Origin: Acidobacteriota bacterium
Lineage (GTDB): Bacteria > Acidobacteriota > Blastocatellia > Pyrinomonadales > Pyrinomonadaceae
Direction: 5' to 3'
Assembly (NCBI GenBank): GCA_016718135.1
Contig: JADKEF010000001.1
Coordinates: 1-64,000, forward strand
DNA length: 64,000 nt
Position numbers and translations under genes: made by a program. Below are positions 7,923 to 15,349 of the stretch, in pieces. The notes under the pieces were generated by a model that made no database searches, was not told where the DNA came from, and saw only the letters and a list, made by a program, of their open reading frames with translations. Positions within the stretch are counted from its first letter, which is position 1. The number at the start of each line of letters is the position of its first letter.

Positions 7923-8789
7923 TTTTGCCGGGGTGAATATGGTTGGCGAGAGGTAAGTCACGCCGAAGGTGATGCCGGTTCGCGGGCTAAATTTCGTGAG
8001 GCCGAAGGCGGCGGCTGCGTCGAAGCGAAGCCCTGACGCTTTGATCTGAGTGCCGATGCGAAACTGGCCCGAGCTCTCTGTGCCGAGCGGAGCGACGCTT
8101 CGAGTGTTTATGCGGCCATTTACCTCGCTCGCGATGTTTACGGAATCCGTTAGTCGGTAGATTCCCGCGAGGCCATAGAGAACCACGTCATTCTGAGCAA
8201 ATCGCTCGAGCGGGGCGGTCATGATGCCGAGGCCGATATTGCCATAGGCGTTGAAAGTCGGCGTATTGCCTACCACCTTGCCAAACTTCTTTTGGACGAT
8301 GATCTTAGAAAAGATATTGATCTGGTTTGTTCCAATGCCTTTCGCTTGATCGGTGTTTGGCATTTCGTAACCAAATTTGAGTCCGATCGCCGGCAGTCGC
8401 TTTGTCTCGGCTCTCAGTTTCACCTTAGCGGAAACGATGAAATCGCCGAAGTCATTGGTCGAATTTCCTGTGACATCTAGTGGGATCGGCGAGAGAGTTC
8501 GCGAATTGATCGCTAGGTATTGTTGGATGACACCTTCGATCTGCAGCTCGACATTAGCGGCAAAACCTTGTCGAATGCGAATATCACCGACACGCGTCAG
8601 ATCGCCCTTAATACCTGAAAGCGGGAACTTTGCATCCTGAAAAAAATCGACGCCAGCCCCGATCTCGATCGAACCAGGCGGCGTAATATCGATATCATCA
8701 GTTATAAGCGGACGCTGCTGTGCAGATGCCGTCAGAATCACGGCGAGTAAGATCGAGAATGCAGCAGCAAGCTTTCGCATAACAGGCAT
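7920..8789 (-). CDS. Outer-membrane beta-barrel protein, unknown function
   Basis: A 289-residue exported protein: signal peptide (MRKLAAAFSILLAVILTASA), QQRPLITDDIDITPPGSIEI at the mature N-terminus, then alternating amphipathic strands such as FIVSAKVKLRAETKRLPAIG and AYGNIGLGI, ending in an aromatic-containing strand (FGVTYLSPTIF). This resembles transporter-like or MetA-pathway-of-phenol type barrels of Acidobacteriota. ATG at 8789 is preferred because AAAGGTG lies 6 nt upstream; ATG at 8810 and 8780 are alternatives. Confidence 0.7.
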   Translation of the reverse strand: MPVMRKLAAAFSILLAVILTASAQQRPLITDDIDITPPGSIEIGAGVDFFQDAKFPLSGIKGDLTRVGDIRIRQGFAANVELQIEGVIQQYLAINSRTLSPIPLDVTGNSTNDFGDFIVSAKVKLRAETKRLPAIGLKFGYEMPNTDQAKGIGTNQINIFSKIIVQKKFGKVVGNTPTFNAYGNIGLGIMTAPLERFAQNDVVLYGLAGIYRLTDSVNIASEVNGRINTRSVAPLGTESSGQFRIGTQIKASGLRFDAAAAFGLTKFSPRTGITFGVTYLSPTIFTPAK

Positions 8790-8823
8790 TCTCGCACCTT
8801 TCACAATCATAAATCAACTTCTG

Positions 8824-8941
8824 GCCGGGAACGCAGGCGTCCCCGCCTGCAAACGCTGGTTTCTCCGGCGTCATAGTTCGGCCAACTCAGGGGCCCTCGC
8901 AAAGCCTCAGTCCGTGCAGGCGGGACGCCTGCGTTCCCGGC
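8824..8941. repeat. Paired REP (BIME-like) inverted repeat
   Basis: The arm 8824-8851 (GCCGGGAACGCAGG ... CCTGCA) and the arm 8915-8941 are reverse complements except for one extra C, separated by 63 bp. Each arm is itself a palindrome (GCAGGCG ... CGCCTGC), so the element can fold as two small hairpins or one long one. It fills the space between divergent genes. No transposase is nearby. Confidence 0.8.
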
Positions 8942-8999
8942 GATTTGCGAAACGTCGACGAAAACCGCAAAATTGTTATTTGCGGCAAGCGCTCGACTT

Positions 9000-9272
9000 A
9001 TGATCGCCCGAAGATTTTTTATCAGTGGAAACGTGCAGGGCGTCGGGTACAGGTTCTTTGCTCAGCGTTCGGCAGCGAAACATCAGATACGCGGATTCGT
9101 CGCAAATCTTGCTGATGGCCGTGTGGAAGTGCTAGCCGAAGCGACCGAGCGTGCGATAGCAGATTTTAAGAATGATCTCGCTGCCGGCCCGACATATTCG
9201 CGGGTCTCGCAGGTCGAGGAGGTCGTCGTCGAGCCGAGCGGACGATATTCGAATTTTAGAGTCGAACGATAG
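9000..9272 (+). CDS. acyP: Acylphosphatase
   Basis: Hydrolyses acyl phosphates such as acetyl- or carbamoyl-phosphate. At 90 residues it has the family length and signature GNVQGVGYRFF with the catalytic Arg, and GFVANLADGRVEV with the catalytic Asn. ATG at 9000 gives the usual short N-terminus (MIARRFFISG). It lies 11 bp before apt on the same strand, so the two are probably cotranscribed. Confidence 0.93.
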   Translation: MIARRFFISGNVQGVGYRFFAQRSAAKHQIRGFVANLADGRVEVLAEATERAIADFKNDLAAGPTYSRVSQVEEVVVEPSGRYSNFRVER

Positions 9273-9283
9273 TTATTTAAAAG

Positions 9284-9805
9284 ATGGAAAACCTGAGAAA
9301 ACTCATTCGCGAAGTGCCTGATTTCCCAAAGCCGGGCATTAACTTTTACGATATCACCACCCTTTTGAAGGATCCAGAGGGTCTCGAAGGTACGATCGAT
9401 GCGTTGACCGAACTCTGTCGAGGGCTCGATATTGACACGATCATTGGCGTCGAATCGCGTGGCTTTATCTTCGCGACTCCGCTGGCGTATCAGCTTGGCA
9501 CGGGCTTTATTCCGGTTCGAAAGCCGAAGAAGCTGCCTGCCGAAAAAGTTGCCGTGTCGTATGATCTCGAATACGGCCAGGACACGCTCGAGATGCACAA
9601 AGATGCCGTTGGCGAAGGCCATCGCGTTCTTATCGTCGACGACCTGTTAGCTACAGGCGGTACCGCGCGAGCTGTCTGTGACCTAGTCGAGAGCGTAGGC
9701 GGCGTCGTTGCGGGGTTGCTATTCGTCGTCGAGCTAGATTTCCTCGGCGGCCGTGCCAAATTTGACGGATACGAAGTGAAGTCTTTGGTACACTACGACA
9801 GTTAG
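9284..9805 (+). CDS. apt: Adenine phosphoribosyltransferase
   Basis: Purine salvage enzyme converting adenine and PRPP to AMP. The 173-residue protein has IREVPDFPKPGINFYDIT, GVESRGFIFATPLAY, the flexible-loop region RKPKKLPAE and the PRPP-binding motif VLIVDDLLATGGTA. Length is normal. Directly after its TAG stop begins a REP-like element. Confidence 0.97.
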   Translation: MENLRKLIREVPDFPKPGINFYDITTLLKDPEGLEGTIDALTELCRGLDIDTIIGVESRGFIFATPLAYQLGTGFIPVRKPKKLPAEKVAVSYDLEYGQDTLEMHKDAVGEGHRVLIVDDLLATGGTARAVCDLVESVGGVVAGLLFVVELDFLGGRAKFDGYEVKSLVHYDS

Positions 9806-9889
9806 GTCAGAACCCACTGCGTAAGCGGTGGGAACGAACGACATCACAATTTAAGGTTAAGGCCACCCTCTAACGAAGGTGGTTCTGAC
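9806..9889 (+). repeat. REP-like composite element, family A
   Basis: Outer inverted arms GTCAGAACC (9806-9814) and GGTTCTGAC (9881-9889) enclose two hairpins: CCCACTGC-GTAA-GCGGTGGG (9813-9832) and CCACC ... GGTGG (9863-9882). It starts at the base after the apt stop codon and ends 5 bp before the tRNA. The same start word follows the mutM stop. Confidence 0.65.
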
Positions 9890-9894
9890 AAAAA

Positions 9895-9971
9895 GGTCCC
9901 GTAGCTCAGCTGGATAGAGCGTTCGCCTCCTAAGTGAAAGGTCGCAGATTCGAATTCTGCCGGGATCACCA
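9895..9971 (+). tRNA. tRNA-Arg (anticodon CCT)
   Basis: A full cloverleaf can be drawn: acceptor GGTCCCG/CGGGATC, D stem GCTC/GAGC, anticodon stem TTCGC/GTGAA with loop CTCCTAA (anticodon CCT, reading AGG), T stem GCAGA/TCTGC with TTCGAAT, discriminator A and an encoded CCA. The CCA end is only 4 nt before the start codon of the next gene. Confidence 0.97.
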
Positions 9972-9975
9972 TTTT

Positions 9976-10410
9976 ATGGCCGAAGAGCCGCCAGAAGAAG
10001 AAACCGGAACGGGCGAGGAATCGCAGGCTGAGCTGGTCATCAGCAATTACCTCGCGAAGGTCATACACCTGTTTCTTGCCGTGCTCGCAGTGCTTTTACT
10101 CGTCGCATCGGCAATCGCGACGTATGACACGGTCGTACGCGATTTTCCAACGCTCTGGACAACGCCGCAGGATGAGTATGTTGTTCTGCTTAGAGTCATC
10201 GAGCACCTGCTCTTGATCGCGATTGCGGTTGAATTCGCACTCCTGTTGTTGTTCCGCCGAATGAGTGCCGTCGTCGAGGTGGTCGTCTTTGTGATCGCAC
10301 GAAAGACGGTTAACCCGGAAAATAGCTCCGTCGAACTCCTTCTCTGTGCCATCGGTATCGCCGGGCTTGTCGTGATACAGCATTATTTTATCCCCGGTCG
10401 AACGAAGTAA
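9976..10410 (+). CDS. PsiE-like membrane protein
   Basis: A 144-residue integral membrane protein with an acidic N-terminus (AEEPPEEETGTGEE) and four hydrophobic segments (VIHLFLAVLAVLLLVASAIA; LLLIAIAVEFALLLLF; VEVVVFVIARKTV; LLLCAIGIAGLVVIQHYF). Pattern and the conserved RVIEHLLLIAI and FVIARK words resemble the phosphate-starvation-inducible PsiE family, whose function is unclear. The ATG lies 4 nt behind the CCA of the tRNA-Arg gene with no Shine-Dalgarno sequence, so the mRNA may be effectively leaderless after tRNA processing. Confidence 0.75.
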   Translation: MAEEPPEEETGTGEESQAELVISNYLAKVIHLFLAVLAVLLLVASAIATYDTVVRDFPTLWTTPQDEYVVLLRVIEHLLLIAIAVEFALLLLFRRMSAVVEVVVFVIARKTVNPENSSVELLLCAIGIAGLVVIQHYFIPGRTK

Positions 10411-10429
10411 ACCCAATTTTCCGCCGACC

Positions 10430-10602
10430 CCAATTTTCTGGAAGTGGTTACCGAATCGACCTTTCTATTAAAAGAACGGAAGAAAAGCGTGTAAGAGCAC
10501 AGTGGCAAACATATTAGCCAATGTGATAGCGGCCGAAGGTCTGTTCTGCAATCTCCAATCAGTCATAGGCCGCATCGTTAGCGAGACGATGCGGTCTTTT
10601 TT
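10430..10602 (+). ncRNA. Possible structured small RNA ending in a terminator
   Basis: There is no open frame here, but several pairings can be drawn: GACCTT/AAGGTC as a long-range stem, an internal hairpin CACA-G-TGGC ... GCCA-A-TGTG, and a strong 3' terminator. An A/G-rich stretch (AAAAGAACGGAAGAAAAG) would stay single-stranded. The architecture vaguely resembles a 6S-like RNA, but I see no diagnostic sequence. 5' end is a guess and no clear promoter is visible. Confidence 0.35.
10567..10602 (+). terminator. Strong intrinsic terminator
   Basis: GCCGCATCGT-TAGCGAG-ACGATGCGGT followed by CTTTTTTT: a 10-bp GC-rich stem with a T7 tract. It ends either the PsiE-like transcript (about 160 nt after its stop) or a separate small RNA. 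Confidence 0.9.
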
Positions 10603-10846
10603 TGCGCAAAGTTATGGGCGATATCGGCGGAATGCTACATGAGCGGCGGATAGTTGTATCAATCGATGGACCGCTGTGCTAACGTCTCGCGTTAGGACAC
10701 GCCGTTCGGGCAGGCTCAGAAGTTTCGCAGAAGCCAGTATTTATATGTGTGGGAAATGTATGGAACGGTGGAACGCTTTTCCATGCGAGCATCGCCGACT
10801 GTCCTCACTCGCGTTTGCGCCGATGTCATGGTCAAATTGAAAGACA
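10603..10846. other. Intergenic region before xseA
   Basis: About 244 bp between the terminator and xseA. No credible open frame, tRNA or strong promoter is seen; it presumably holds the xseA promoter. Confidence 0.4.
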
Positions 10847-12163
10847 GTGAGCGATCAACTATTACAATTCCTTTTTGACGAAGCCGAGGCCCGGCCTTTA
10901 ACGGTTTCGGAGTTGAATGCCGAAGTGCGCGGGCTTGTTGAGCGACGGTTTTCCGACGTTTGGGTCGAGGGCGAGGTTGTTAACTTCATGCGAGCCGCGT
11001 CCGGGCATTGGTATTTTAACCTCAATGACGGGACCGCACAGATAAAGTGCGTTTGCTGGAAAGGGACGAACTTTCGAATCAGATTTCGGCCGGAGAATGG
11101 TGTAACGGTGCGTATTCGCGGGCGTGTGAGCTTTTACGAGGCACGAGGCGAAACGCAGATCGTGGTGGAATCGCTTGAGCCCTCCGGCGAAGGAGCCTTG
11201 CGGGCAGCGTTTGAGCAGATCAGGGCGAGGCTCGAGGGCGAAGGGCTGTTTTCGGAGGACCTGAAGAGGCCGATACCGTTCCTGCCAAGACGCGTTGGGG
11301 TGGTGACGAGCCGGACCGGGGCAGCGTTTCACGACATCGTCCACATGCTTACACGGCGTGCTCCCTCGGTAAGCATCGTGCTGGCACCATCACTCGTTCA
11401 GGGCGAAGGCTCGGCTGACAGTGTGCGGCGAGCCTTAATTGCTCTAAATCATTACAACGACGGACTTTCGGCAGCAGACAGGATCGATGTGATAATCGTC
11501 GGTCGCGGCGGCGGTTCGGCTGAAGATCTTTGGGCATTTAATGACGAAGCTCTGGCACGAGCTATCCGGATGAGTGCAATTCCCGTTATCTCCGCCGTCG
11601 GGCACGAGATCGACTGGACCATCGCGGATATGATCGCCGACCTGCGTGCCGCTACACCTTCGGCAGCGGCTGAAATAGTTGCAGCTCGCGAGGAAGACGT
11701 TTTTTATACTTTCAGATCAGGCGAAGAGCGGCTAGTAAGTCTCATTTCACGATTTCTCGACGAGGCTGAAGCCCGGACAAGAACGGCCATCGACGACCTT
11801 CAGGGAAACTTCGAGTGGACGGTGCAGCATTGGCGTGACCGGTACGCAGACGTTACTTCGCGTTTGCGAGCGGAGACCTTGACCGCCCGGTCGGCCGCCG
11901 CCGCTGCGACGATCTCAATGCTTGAGCAGCGACGCGATTCCGCGGTCCAAAAGACTGTCACCTCGCGAAACGAAAGCCTCAACGTCCAGATGGCAAAGCT
12001 CAACGCACTCTCACCGCTGGCGGTTCTAACGCGTGGCTATTCGATCACGCAGACAGATGATGGCGTGGTTATTCGTGACGCCGCGAACGTCAAGAAGGGC
12101 GATAAATTGATAATCCGAGTAGAGCGTGGGAAACTGAACGCCGAGGTTTTGTCATCTGAGTAG
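10847..12163 (+). CDS. xseA: Exodeoxyribonuclease VII large subunit
   Basis: Catalytic subunit of the single-strand DNA exonuclease that acts in mismatch repair and DNA clean-up. An N-terminal OB-fold (VWVEGEVVNFMRAASGHWYFNL, cut here to its core VEGEVVNF) is followed by the nuclease domain with FLPRRVGVVTSRTGAAFHDI and GRGGGSAEDLWAFNDE near residue 217, and a coiled-coil C-terminus. Length 438 aa is normal. Start is GTG at 10847. The small subunit xseB lies one gene downstream, separated by a membrane protein gene. Confidence 0.96.
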   Translation: MSDQLLQFLFDEAEARPLTVSELNAEVRGLVERRFSDVWVEGEVVNFMRAASGHWYFNLNDGTAQIKCVCWKGTNFRIRFRPENGVTVRIRGRVSFYEARGETQIVVESLEPSGEGALRAAFEQIRARLEGEGLFSEDLKRPIPFLPRRVGVVTSRTGAAFHDIVHMLTRRAPSVSIVLAPSLVQGEGSADSVRRALIALNHYNDGLSAADRIDVIIVGRGGGSAEDLWAFNDEALARAIRMSAIPVISAVGHEIDWTIADMIADLRAATPSAAAEIVAAREEDVFYTFRSGEERLVSLISRFLDEAEARTRTAIDDLQGNFEWTVQHWRDRYADVTSRLRAETLTARSAAAAATISMLEQRRDSAVQKTVTSRNESLNVQMAKLNALSPLAVLTRGYSITQTDDGVVIRDAANVKKGDKLIIRVERGKLNAEVLSSE

Positions 12164-12166
12164 CCG

Positions 12167-12934
12167 ATGTCGAATTTTAGAGTTCATTTAGATCAGCAGC
12201 AGACACGGCCGCCGGGGCGAAAGTTCGAGCCGTCATTCGCTAATGTGTCTGAGACCACCCGGGGTTTCCGCAAAATATTTGGCGTTATAGCCGGAATCGT
12301 TCTCGGACTTGTTGTCGTCGCAGCGATCGGCGGCTTTGCTTACTATCAGAGTTTCAAAGACGAGCCGCAATATTCGCTTGCTCTACTAGTCGATGCCGCA
12401 AAACGTGATGACAAGGCGGCGATAGCACAGTTCGTGGACATCGATGCGGTCGTCGATGATTTTGTCCCGCAGATCACTGACAAGGCGGTCGAGCTATACG
12501 GACGCGGAATGCCTCCGGCAGTCATCGCAAAGGCTCAAAAGCTGGCGACGCCGATACTGCCTGCGGTAAAGGAACGAGCGAAGGCTGAACTGCCCCGTGT
12601 AATTCGTGACCGCACAGAAAAATTTGGCAATGTGCCTTTCGCGGCGATGGTAATGGGAGCCGACCAGTACCTGGATATCACCGTAACGGGCGAGACTGCA
12701 TTGGTCAAGAGTAAGTTGCCGGAGCACACATTCGAAGTGCGGATGAAGCGTCTCGGCGACCGTTGGCAGATCGTTGGAGTAAAGGAAGAGCAGGTGGCGA
12801 CCGAGATCGCACGTACCATCGGTCAGCAGATCATAGCGATCGCCTCGAAAGGGTTGACACGCGAAACCGCAGATTCGCTCGGCGTCGGCAACATCGCCGA
12901 CCTGCTGCGACAGGCGGAGCAGTTGGTGAGATAG
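12167..12934 (+). CDS. Membrane-anchored DUF2939-like protein
   Basis: A 255-residue protein with a cytoplasmic N-terminus, one transmembrane helix (IFGVIAGIVLGLVVVAAIGG, residues about 38-57), and an extracytoplasmic domain starting YYQSFKDEPQYSLALLVDAA. The word pattern (Y-S-L-x-x-L-x-x-A-x-x-x-D followed by F-V-D-I-D-A-V) resembles DUF2939 proteins, which have no assigned function. It lies 3 bp after xseA and 3 bp before xseB, so it is part of that operon; a functional link to exonuclease VII is not evident. Confidence 0.75.
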   Translation: MSNFRVHLDQQQTRPPGRKFEPSFANVSETTRGFRKIFGVIAGIVLGLVVVAAIGGFAYYQSFKDEPQYSLALLVDAAKRDDKAAIAQFVDIDAVVDDFVPQITDKAVELYGRGMPPAVIAKAQKLATPILPAVKERAKAELPRVIRDRTEKFGNVPFAAMVMGADQYLDITVTGETALVKSKLPEHTFEVRMKRLGDRWQIVGVKEEQVATEIARTIGQQIIAIASKGLTRETADSLGVGNIADLLRQAEQLVR

Positions 12935-12937
12935 ATT

Positions 12938-13165
12938 ATGGAAAAGACTTTTGAAGCCTCGCTCGCCGAGCTAGAGGACATCGTTGGAAAACTAGAAAGC
13001 GGCGACCTTCCGCTCGAAAAGAGCCTCGAACTATTTGAAAAAGGCATTAGCCTCTCACGCGAGTGCCGTTCACGCCTTGCCAATGCAGAACGCCGCATCC
13101 AGATATTGATGAAAGACCAAGATGGAAATCTGATCGCCGGCGACCTCGCCACCGACGACCTCTAA
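12938..13165 (+). CDS. xseB: Exodeoxyribonuclease VII small subunit
   Basis: Small helical subunit that binds several-fold along the XseA coiled coil. The 75-residue sequence has FEASLAELEDIVGKLESGDL and PLEKSLELFEKGISLSREC, the family hallmark. It ends 3 bp before the stop of a convergent gene. Confidence 0.95.
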   Translation: MEKTFEASLAELEDIVGKLESGDLPLEKSLELFEKGISLSRECRSRLANAERRIQILMKDQDGNLIAGDLATDDL

Positions 13166-13168
13166 CAC

Positions 13169-13438
13169 TTACTTGGTGACGTACATCAACACGCCAAGTG
13201 CTGTGAACAACACCAACACAAATCCAAGTACGACGACGGCTACGACGATACTGTAAATGACGATATTGGTCGTGTTGTCCTTCCCGGTCTTGCCGTTATA
13301 GCCTTTGCCGCAGCTGAGACACTTAACGTGCTTGAGCAGTTTCGGTCCGAGCAAACCGCCCCACCAGGTAAACTTCACCTTCTCGGCGTTCGTGGCGTTA
13401 CAGAATGGACAAGGTGCGTAATCACCAATATTTGTCAT
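13169..13438 (-). CDS. Small zinc-ribbon membrane protein
   Basis: An 89-residue protein with an N-terminal zinc ribbon (CPFC near residue 10, CLSC near residue 41) and one C-terminal transmembrane helix (NIVIYSIVVAVVVLGFVLVL). No named family is recognised. Its ATG overlaps the stop of the peroxiredoxin gene (ATGA), implying co-translation with it. A redox or metal-sensing role beside the peroxiredoxin is only a guess. Confidence 0.75.
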   Translation of the reverse strand: MTNIGDYAPCPFCNATNAEKVKFTWWGGLLGPKLLKHVKCLSCGKGYNGKTGKDNTTNIVIYSIVVAVVVLGFVLVLFTALGVLMYVTK

Positions 13439-14028
13439 GGTTTTGGCGGTGCGACGACGAGTTTCTTCTCCATGATGCTGCACGCCTCAAGTGTGCTCGT
13501 CGGATCGATAGCTAAATTATCCAGGACGATCTGCTGAAATCTTCCTTCCTTGTCGACAACGAAAGTTGCACGCCTGCCGGATTGCCGGACCTCGTCATAA
13601 AGGCCGTAGTCCTTGGTTACATCACGAGTCCAATCGCTCAAAAGTTGGAAGGAGGTCACACCAACTTTTTCGGCAAACGCGGCGTTTGAAAACCTGGAAT
13701 CCATGCTGATCCCGAAAACCTTTGTATTTGCTTCAACGAACTTTGGCATACCAGCCTGGTACGCCTGCATTTCCTTCGTTCAGCCACCTGTGAAGGCGAA
13801 GACGTAAAATGCAAGTACCACATTACTCTTACCACGAAATTCGCTGAGCTTTACCTTTACGCCTTTCGTATCCGTGAGCGTAAAGTCCGGTGCCATATCG
13901 CCTACCTTGAATTTCGCTGGCTTCGGCGTCGGAGCGGGCGTCGCAGCCGGTGCCGAGGGAGCCACCTGTCCGAACGCACCAATCGTAAACAGGAGGCTGA
14001 TCGCCATCAATAGCGTGGTCTTTCTCAT
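13435..14028 (-). CDS. Peroxiredoxin with in-frame UGA at the catalytic position (candidate selenoprotein)
   Basis: An AhpC/TSA-type thiol peroxidase that would reduce hydroperoxides, with a signal peptide (MRKTTLLMAISLLFTIGAFG) and a Pro/Ala linker, so it acts outside the cytoplasm. The fold is complete: KVGDMAPDFTLTDTKG, LAFYVFAFTGG, then UGA at codon 83 (13782-13780), then TKEMQAYQ, and FVVDKEGRF. UGA stands where the peroxidatic Cys of the T-x-x-C motif belongs. The frame is unbroken on both sides, and a hairpin fitting bacterial SECIS rules follows. Start ATG 14028 has GAGGT upstream. Full length would be 197 residues. The alternative is a nonsense mutation or base error turning TGC/TGT into TGA. 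The selenocysteine genes are not in this window. Confidence 0.75.
13745..13765 (-). promoter_or_regulatory. Candidate bacterial SECIS hairpin
   Basis: In the mRNA, 14 nt after UGA, GGCGUACCA pairs with UGGUAUGCC (9 bp, one G-U) around a GGC loop; the loop starts 24 nt after the UGA. Published bacterial SECIS rules ask for an apical loop 16-37 nt downstream with G in the first two loop positions; both are met. Outer AACGAA and UUCGUU can extend the stem. Confidence 0.65.
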
Positions 14029-14049
14029 TTGTTTTACCTCTAAAAATAA

Positions 14050-14087
14050 AATTGCCGCCGGAAGTGAAAAACTCCCGACGGCAATAA
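14050..14087 (-). terminator. Intrinsic terminator between Bax-inhibitor-like gene and peroxiredoxin
   Basis: On the minus strand ATTGCCGTCGGGAGT pairs with ACTTCCGGCGGCAAT (two mismatches) and is followed by TTTATTTTTA. It lies 17 bp after the stop of the upstream gene and ends 22 bp before the peroxiredoxin ATG, so the peroxiredoxin probably depends on readthrough or on a promoter within it. Confidence 0.75.
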
Positions 14088-14104
14088 GCATACATTAAGT
14101 TGCG

Positions 14105-14815
14105 TTAATCCCGCGAGCTAAAGATGTTCAGAATGTACCAGAACAGCAAAGCAACAGCTGCAAAGAGTGTAAGCGAGGCCGCGACGTGCTGCTTTGTATT
14201 AAAGCGGTGCAGAACGTTCGACGTTTCGTACAAGATCGCCGTTCCCGCGAACGCCACCATCACGAATGCGAAAACGCTACCCAGAGAGAATCCGAAAATC
14301 GCACTAGCGATGATAAATCCTAGGGCTGCAAATCCGCCGATCGCGAGGATCGGAGCCAGGAACGAAAAGTCGGCCCGAGTTACGAACACGGTCGTCGTGA
14401 TACCGAGAAACAAACCGAGCGTCGTAATACCAGCCTTGATGAGCACCGAATTATCGCCGGAATAGTAAGTGGCGACCATGATCAGCGGAACGAAGATAAC
14501 CGCCTCGGCAACGATAAATAAGGCGAGGCCACCGTATTGCACAGCACTCGACGTTTCGGAGACAGCCCATCGATTGGCGAGGAACGATATCCCCATGAAC
14601 AGCCCGAGCACGACCAGCCATCCGATCGCTCCGCCGCTGAACAAAAGACCCGCGATCGCCCCTGCGATCGGCGTAGCGAAGAAAAACGCCTCGACGCCGA
14701 TGAACGCAAGTATCGCGACAGCCAAAAGCGTGTATGTTTTGCGAATGAACGCCGCCCGTTCGACCGGAGCTGCGTCGGCGACTGAATTTCCAAATGTTGA
14801 TGTAAAATCCTGCAT
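14105..14815 (-). CDS. Bax inhibitor-1/YccA family membrane protein
   Basis: A 236-residue protein with seven hydrophobic segments, beginning AAFIRKTYTLLAVAILAFIG and ending ALLFWYILNIFSSRD. The conserved AFIRKTY start, the mid-protein GITTTVFVTRADFSFL and the C-terminal YETSNVLHRF match the BI-1 (TMBIM) family of pH-gated cation channels or leaks in the inner membrane. Physiological role in bacteria is unsettled. ATG 14815 is the only good start. Confidence 0.9.
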   Translation of the reverse strand: MQDFTSTFGNSVADAAPVERAAFIRKTYTLLAVAILAFIGVEAFFFATPIAGAIAGLLFSGGAIGWLVVLGLFMGISFLANRWAVSETSSAVQYGGLALFIVAEAVIFVPLIMVATYYSGDNSVLIKAGITTLGLFLGITTTVFVTRADFSFLAPILAIGGFAALGFIIASAIFGFSLGSVFAFVMVAFAGTAILYETSNVLHRFNTKQHVAASLTLFAAVALLFWYILNIFSSRD

Positions 14816-14864
14816 ATAAATTCCTGTATCTTAGATGTAGGTTTGGGGAAAAAGTTGACCGAAA

Positions 14865-15272
14865 TCAGCTTTCGGCGTTGCGACTACCTTTGAAGATCGA
14901 CTCCACACTCCAGACCCCTGAACCGCGTGCTGCAATGTAGAGCAGAACGAAGCAATACAGCACGGCGAGCTCACCCCGATTCTGTAGCGGGAGTATTGCG
15001 ACAGTTCCGTGGAAGCCCCAATACGCGACAGCCATTGTCCCGCTTGAAATAAATGCTGCCACGCTCGTAAACAGACCGATCATTATCAGAATACCACCGA
15101 GAAACTCGATGCCGCCGCCGACCGCCATAAACGCAGATAACTCACCGCCTCCGCCCTGCGACGGCGGATAGCCAAATAGCTTCTGCGTGCCGTGCCACAT
15201 GAACAAAAAGCCTGTCACGATCCGCATGATCGAATAAATATATGTAGAATACCTGCCTAAAAAACTGTCCAT
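14865..15272 (-). CDS. DoxX family membrane protein
   Basis: A 135-residue inner-membrane protein with four transmembrane helices. YIYSIMRIVTGFLFMWHGTQ and KLFGYPPSQGGGG followed by GIEFLGGILIMIGLFTSVAA are the DoxX/DUF417-like signature. Members of this family have been linked to redox and thiol stress, but the molecular function is not settled. Located 49 bp upstream of the BI-1 gene on the same strand. Confidence 0.88.
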   Translation of the reverse strand: MDSFLGRYSTYIYSIMRIVTGFLFMWHGTQKLFGYPPSQGGGGELSAFMAVGGGIEFLGGILIMIGLFTSVAAFISSGTMAVAYWGFHGTVAILPLQNRGELAVLYCFVLLYIAARGSGVWSVESIFKGSRNAES

Positions 15273-15349
15273 TCAGTGTTCTCCTTTTCAGTGATAGATC
15301 TGGCGAGCGTGATTAAGCCAGTTTAGGAAACGCTAATAGTAGCAGGTGT

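Noticed and set aside
10430..10602. Assignment as 6S RNA or tmRNA
   Set aside because: Size and terminator fit a small RNA, but no diagnostic 6S or tmRNA sequence can be pointed out, so only a generic call is kept.
13769..13794. Peroxiredoxin read as a pseudogene or two separate genes
   Set aside because: The frame is the same on both sides of a single TGA at the catalytic Cys site, and a fitting hairpin follows, so recoding is the better explanation. A base error remains possible.
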